Assembly: GCA_050084985.1 (NCBI GenBank)
Contig: JBITNC010000001.1
Location: 85,126,001-85,190,000 of the forward strand
Length of the DNA: 64,000 nt
Direction of reading: 5' to 3'
Source of the DNA: Nageia nagi
Lineage: Eukaryota; Pinophyta
In this document: in pieces, positions 59,614-64,000 of the stretch
Numbering within the stretch: position 1 is the stretch's first letter
How the letters are laid out: each line of letters begins with the position of its first letter
Made by a program: the position numbers and the translations under genes
Notes under the pieces: generated by a model
What the model saw: only the letters and a program-made list of their open reading frames with translations
The model's database searches: none
Told to the model about the DNA's origin: nothing

Positions 59614-61963
59614 CTATTCATTGCAATTAATAACTTTACATGATTGGGATGTTTTAAGAATCCAAACACATTTTATAGAGGAAGGGAAGAAAAGAGGTAC
59701 CCATGTTTTTATGTTATCCACACCATGAGTAGCATTTGATCTATGATATACATCATCAACAACATTGGTTACCTTTGACATAGTACTAATCTTTGACTTT
59801 CTAGATCTATATCCATAAGTGTTAGGAGAATAATTATTCAAGCATGAAATAGTACTTACCATACCAATACATCCCCTTGGCTATGAAGGTGGTAGTGGAT
59901 TGGTGAAGACCTCCAATTATCCATTATTAGGATGCATAGGTCCATGATATTAAGCATGGTCATCATCCATTCATATTGTCTTTATGTTAATGAAATCCTA
60001 AATAATGTTTCTCAAAGTCCTATATTTTTTTTGTAGATGCCTTGATATCCTATGATAATTGCAAAATTCCTCATATAAAAAATATTTAGGTACACCATTA
60101 GGAAAATTAGGTTCAATAATAGGTGGAAGTTCAATGAGATCTTCTTTTAATAAAATATTGAGAATATTATCAAAAATATCAATCAATGGTGTAAACTTCC
60201 TTTTAAGTTTAGGATTAGCTTTATGCTTATGATCAACATAATTCACCTCAATTTTCTTATCAATATCAATAATATTTACCTTTGTCTCATATGTTTGAGG
60301 TTTATTACTATGCATAGCATATAATTTTTTAATACAATCCTCTTTTTTGAACAAGACATCCATCATTTCATCCAATGTGATATCATGATTAGAGATAACC
60401 AAAAGCTTATACACAGGTAACAAAGTATTTGTAAATGTGTCTTTCAAATCTTTCTTAGTCATAGTAATTTTGTTGGTAGTACATTTTCATATTTTCACAA
60501 AACCATGTACAAATTGATTAAGTAATTGCTTAATTTTGCATAAATCTTTAAAATGAACATTTTCAGCAATACTATATTTAAAATACTATGAAAATTGATT
60601 GACCAAATCCTACATATCTATCAATGTTCTTTTTAGGAAGCAAAAAGTACTATTTTTATGCATCATCTTTCAAACTATACGAAAAAAATTTAGTAAGCAA
60701 ATCTCTATCATGCATATAATCCATAGCTTCTTCTTGAATTTTTTTAACATGCATCTTAGGATCTTGTAAACCATAAAATTTAATAAATTTAATACTATCT
60801 TTCCCAATAAGCATTTTAGAAAGAATTCTATCTGTTAAAGGTCTTTTCAAACAAAACAAGAAATCATTATCATCCCCATGAAGCAAGTCATTTTCTAATT
60901 TCTTTATTCATTCCTCAATTGAAGCAACAATAGGGGATGCTTGGGTAGGACCATTAACTATTGGGGTTGGTGGAAGGGTTTGATGTGGAACATTTTCTCC
61001 CCTAAGCTCATTCTCTTTAAGCACAACAAATGGGCCTATTCTATTCATCTTTTCATGTTCAATTTTGTCAACATGTTTTACTAAAAATTATATTTTTTTA
61101 TCAAAAGGATCCAAATGAAAAGGACTAGTCTCTTATGTATCATGAACAATTTCAACTTTAATATTGTGCTCTTCTAATGTCCATTTAGGATGTTTCTTAT
61201 AAGCATCATCAATAATCTTTGTAATTTGTTTTGTTAACATATCATCATGAGTATCATCTTATATAATATCCTTATCTTTAGAAAGCTTACCTCTTGTAAA
61301 ATGGTCAAGTTTTAGGATGAGGTGCTCATAATTTTCATCTGCATCCTCCTTGCTACTATCTTCAATAATTATTTCACTTGGAGGTTGTGGATTCACCTTA
61401 GGAGGAGCCTTTGTATTATTCTTATCCACAACATCAATGATGTGTTCATAGGAAGGTACACCATTAACAACATTTGTATTAATGGTAGGATTCCTTCGTC
61501 ATGTACATCCTACATTCTCATATGAAAATAAACTATTCAATAATTCCAAGGCTATAGAGTTTTCCTCTAAGAGATAATAATTTTTTAGAATATTAATAAT
61601 AATTTTTGCATTAAGAGTAAGAAAATATTCCAATCCTTTTCTATCATATAACACTTTCTGTATAGATCTAAAATGAATAGGAATTCTATCTAATTCAAGG
61701 ATTTTATCATCATTCTCATTAGAATCATGACTATTCAATATCACACTTTCAAATTCTAATTGATCAACATTAAGAATAAATATATTTGGAGTTTCACCAA
61801 TAATATCCATTTTCTTGCTAGAGCTTGTAGACTCAATATCAGTATGAGCATTAGGATGAGGTTCTTATAGAGGTAGGTTAGGAATATGTCTAACACTTCT
61901 TTGGTTATCATTAAAATGAACATTTCCTTTAAACACCTTAGGGTTTTCTACATTTAGACCCAT
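59614..61963 (-). pseudogene. Element C3 gag
   Basis: The best preserved gag of the group, with open stretches of 103, 76, 154 and 82 codons. Start MGLNVENPKVFKGN at 61963; MDIIGETPNIFILNVD; LDRIPIHFRSIQKVLYD; a long charged linker; capsid part LKRPLTDRILSKMLIGKDS, KFIKFYGLQDPKMHVKKI, MHDRDLLTKFFSYSLKDD; then LLPVYKLLVISNHDITLDE; knuckle CNYHRISRHLQKKY (last Cys is Tyr); ends at 59614. Motifs match C1 and E. No protease follows. Confidence 0.87.
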
Positions 61964-62114
61964 ATTTTCAACATAGGTATAATAAACCCTAAATTTATAA
62001 TTATCTCTAGCTATTATCTGAAAAGCTTCAAGTAGGGAGATGGATAATAATTAAAATGGATTCATGAATTTTCATAAGGATGTGCTAGGTCAAAACCTAG
62101 GTGTATAACAATGT

Positions 62115-62134
62115 TGGGTTTGGGTTCACCAGAA
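62115..62134 (-). other. Primer-binding-site region of C3
   Basis: Minus-strand TTCTGGTGAACCCAAACCCA directly after the LTR, the family block. Confidence 0.6.
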
Positions 62135-62864
62135 TGTAGACCCAAAAATATGTAATTGATAAATAAGTACACAAATAAATAAATGATCTATGAGTACAAT
62201 GATAAGTAACTCTATATCATATCATAACAAATATACATAAACATATAAAACCTGATATAAAGTGATGCAAATAGCCAATGTGTACAATCCTCAAGAGTAG
62301 AACAATAATGAATATTTAGAGGATTGCAATCGAACTACAAATGAACTCTTAACAAATATTATCTATAATAACACCATGAGTTGTTCCTTGAAATATGGAC
62401 CTCTAGATCTAGAAGGTGTAAGCCTCTAGCTACATAGAAGTGGCATGCCACTGATGGTGTTGGATTCACAATTCTATGTGTCATGCAAGAGAGAGATAGT
62501 AGAGTTCAGAGAGTATAACAAATTTTCAATATAGGTGGTATCAAGAGACATCTTAAGTTTTATGTTTGGGATAACCACCTATCAAAGAGATCTGACAGGG
62601 ATGTCAACATTCACCTCCCATATTTATAACCTATAAGAAACAAAAATGAATTGAAATTTGATGCATAACAATAACAATAATCTTTTTCATATTCAAGATA
62701 TTTTAAAATATAACCCATGGTATATGATATTGCATTGGTCTTAGTACATGACATTTCAATATAATAGCACTTTATCTTGATTTATGTATTATTACCAATT
62801 AATCATTTAATGAGTCTTAATAGGATTTACTAAATAAATAATAAATTATTTTTAGGCATCTACT
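62135..62864 (-). repeat. Element C3 5' LTR
   Basis: Minus strand starts AGTAGATGCC (family TGTAGATGCC) and ends GGGTCTACA. Partner of 54312-55043. Confidence 0.9.
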
Positions 62865-62949
62865 ATTTGGACTGAAGAGACAACCTGACTGGTTAGATGT
62901 AGAATATATTATATTGCATAAAGAATTGAGCTTCCTAAAGCTTTTTTGG

Positions 62950-63400
62950 CTTTCTAGAAGAACATTCAATATTTTCTTGATTGAACACTATAGGGATATC
63001 CATTTTTGTAACACTTTGAAATTGATATTAGTCCTATCCCAAAACCCTAAGGTTTTAGCCCATCTAGTGATATATCAAAAGGAAGATCAAGTTTAAGATG
63101 TCAGGTTCACCATTTGTTATAATAAAAAATGTAATAATTAAATTACAAAATTAGGATTATATTATAGAATATTCAATTACTAATTAACTATGAAATCAAA
63201 AACAAGCAATAACAAAAATTATAATAAAGATCTACCTAACCTTAACCTATCAATACTAGAAAATGAAAGATACAAAGCTATGTCTTACCTATGACAATGT
63301 TCTAAGGTGATTTTTAGAAGAACGGTGATGAACAATGAGACCTTATAAAATATAGAGCCACTAATCAAACCTCAACCTAGCAATTCAAGGTATGATATGT
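62950..63400 (-). repeat. Element I2: inverted copy of the I1 LTR end and leader
   Basis: The reverse complement matches 53145-53590, including the LTR end (TTATAACA, boundary at 63117), the primer-site block AATGGTGAACCTGACATC and the following leader with TTTTGGGATAGGACTAATAT. It ends next to C3. Its outer LTR part (63400-63740) does not match I1. Confidence 0.8.
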
Positions 63401-63419
63401 GATGTTGATGGTGTCTAGG

Positions 63420-63739
63420 CCATTATGTAATTCTTCTTTCATTTTTTATGCACTTTTCTTTTTTGTTTTATCTTGTTTCGTGCATGTTTCATCAAAATTT
63501 CTTTATATAGCCTAGCAATGGTGTTGGAATCTAGCACTATTGCTACATTTCTAGTCTGATTTTTATATCTATTTCTCTCTTTTCCATGCTTACATGTGCC
63601 TTTGCCATTATTTTTATCTCTTTAATGTATGTCTTCATTCATTTTATCTTGTTAATTATGTTATTTCATTTTTAACATTGTCAAAACTAAAGCCAAAAGT
63701 CTAAAATCCATAACACAAGATTGGTCTATCTCATAAAAG

Positions 63740-63743
<4 letters not shown>
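63420..63743. other. Unassigned T-rich DNA
   Basis: May be the remaining LTR of I2 but no alignment to I1 is visible. Confidence 0.4.

Positions 63744-63809
<66 letters not shown>
63744..63809. repeat. (AT)n microsatellite
   Basis: 66 bp of alternating A and T. Confidence 0.95.
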
Positions 63810-63810
<1 letters not shown>

Positions 63811-63812
<2 letters not shown>

Positions 63813-64000
63813 GTTCAAATATAGATGGATGTAGTACATCTAGTTCCCTCCTTAGGAACTATGACCCATAGATGGCTCTAGGGTCCTACTCCTTCTCCTA
63901 ACCCTAGATTGAGACCTATACCTATAACTGCCATCCCTACTAGTGCATCCCCCATATGAGTTAATTGATTATCCTTTTCAATAATCAAGTCCTATAGCCT
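63811..64000 (-). pseudogene. Possible C-terminal tail of another PMD-element frame
   Basis: Less AT-rich than its surroundings and open on the minus strand for about 40 codons: LIIEKDNQLTHMGDALV then a Gly-rich tail. A helical, charged stretch next to an AT array is what lies at the end of the PMD frames in C1 and C3. There is no direct motif match, and the decisive part is off the window. Confidence 0.25.

Larger units (their letters stand above)
54312..62864 (-). mobile_element. Element C3: gag plus antisense PMD element, minus strand
   Basis: LTRs 54312-55043 (732 bp) and 62135-62864 (730 bp). On the minus strand: LTR, primer site, gag (61963-59614), AT/GT microsatellite, PMD frame on the plus strand (about 56900-58990), polypurine tract, LTR. 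Same layout as E and C1. About 8.55 kb. Flanks are GTTTA and ATTTG, not a clear duplication, and the outer DNA on the two sides is an inverted copy of the same I sequence. No protease, RT or integrase seen in the 7.1-kb interior. Confidence 0.9.

Noticed and set aside
1-64000. tRNA or rRNA genes, organellar DNA insertions
   Set aside because: Nothing with the expected conserved blocks noticed on either strand; primer-site matches to initiator Met are explained by LTR elements.

Overview
This window is intergenic DNA from a large plant nuclear genome. It is very AT-rich and I see no host protein-coding gene, tRNA or rRNA. Almost everything I can assign is a decayed LTR retrotransposon, inserted one inside another. 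Plant origin follows from the element types: Tat-lineage Ty3/gypsy elements with two RNase H domains, Ty1/copia elements, initiator-Met primer sites, and reading frames with the plant mobile domain (PMD). The species cannot be named from this sequence. Letters A to J, L1/L2, Q and R are my own labels.

Layout. 1-4109: 5' half of Tat element A (minus). 4110-8087: a decayed LTR element, G. 8088 to about 11.9 kb: a decayed Ty1/copia element, H (plus), followed by a 240-nt hairpin. 13.5-14.3 kb: a possible LINE relic and dispersed repeat Q. 14678-26725: Tat element B (minus), with gag, protease, RT, RNase H, a second archaeal-type RNase H, integrase and matching 5-bp target duplications; it is split by a young 3.0-kb element, D (18395-21426). 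26.7-29.8 kb: unclassified AT-rich DNA. 29.8-31.9 kb: repeats R and Q. 31880-49973: element E (plus), which holds C1 (32908-43360), which holds a 1.5-kb element F (41792-43286). 50.6-52.7 kb: 5' end of a copia element, J. 52.7-54.3 kb: 5' end of element I1. 54312-62864: element C3 (minus). 62.9-63.4 kb: an inverted copy of the I1 start.

Most interesting content. C1, E and C3 share one unusual design: LTR, primer site, a gag-like frame, then, where protease and polymerase should be, a PMD protein with a coiled-coil tail encoded on the opposite strand, then a polypurine tract and LTR. I found no polymerase in any of them. Their LTR ends, primer-site region and polypurine tract match those of the polymerase-bearing Tat element B, and C1 also shares B's 3' untranslated region, including a 190-bp tandem repeat in the same element-relative orientation. 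The simplest reading is an autonomous/non-autonomous pair in which B-type elements supply the enzymes and the PMD elements carry a captured gene related to plant silencing factors.

Age signal. The older elements are nearly free of CpG and their frames are broken mostly where Gln or Trp is expected, as cytosine deamination would produce. The young element D is visibly richer in GC and CpG. All reading frames here look dead.
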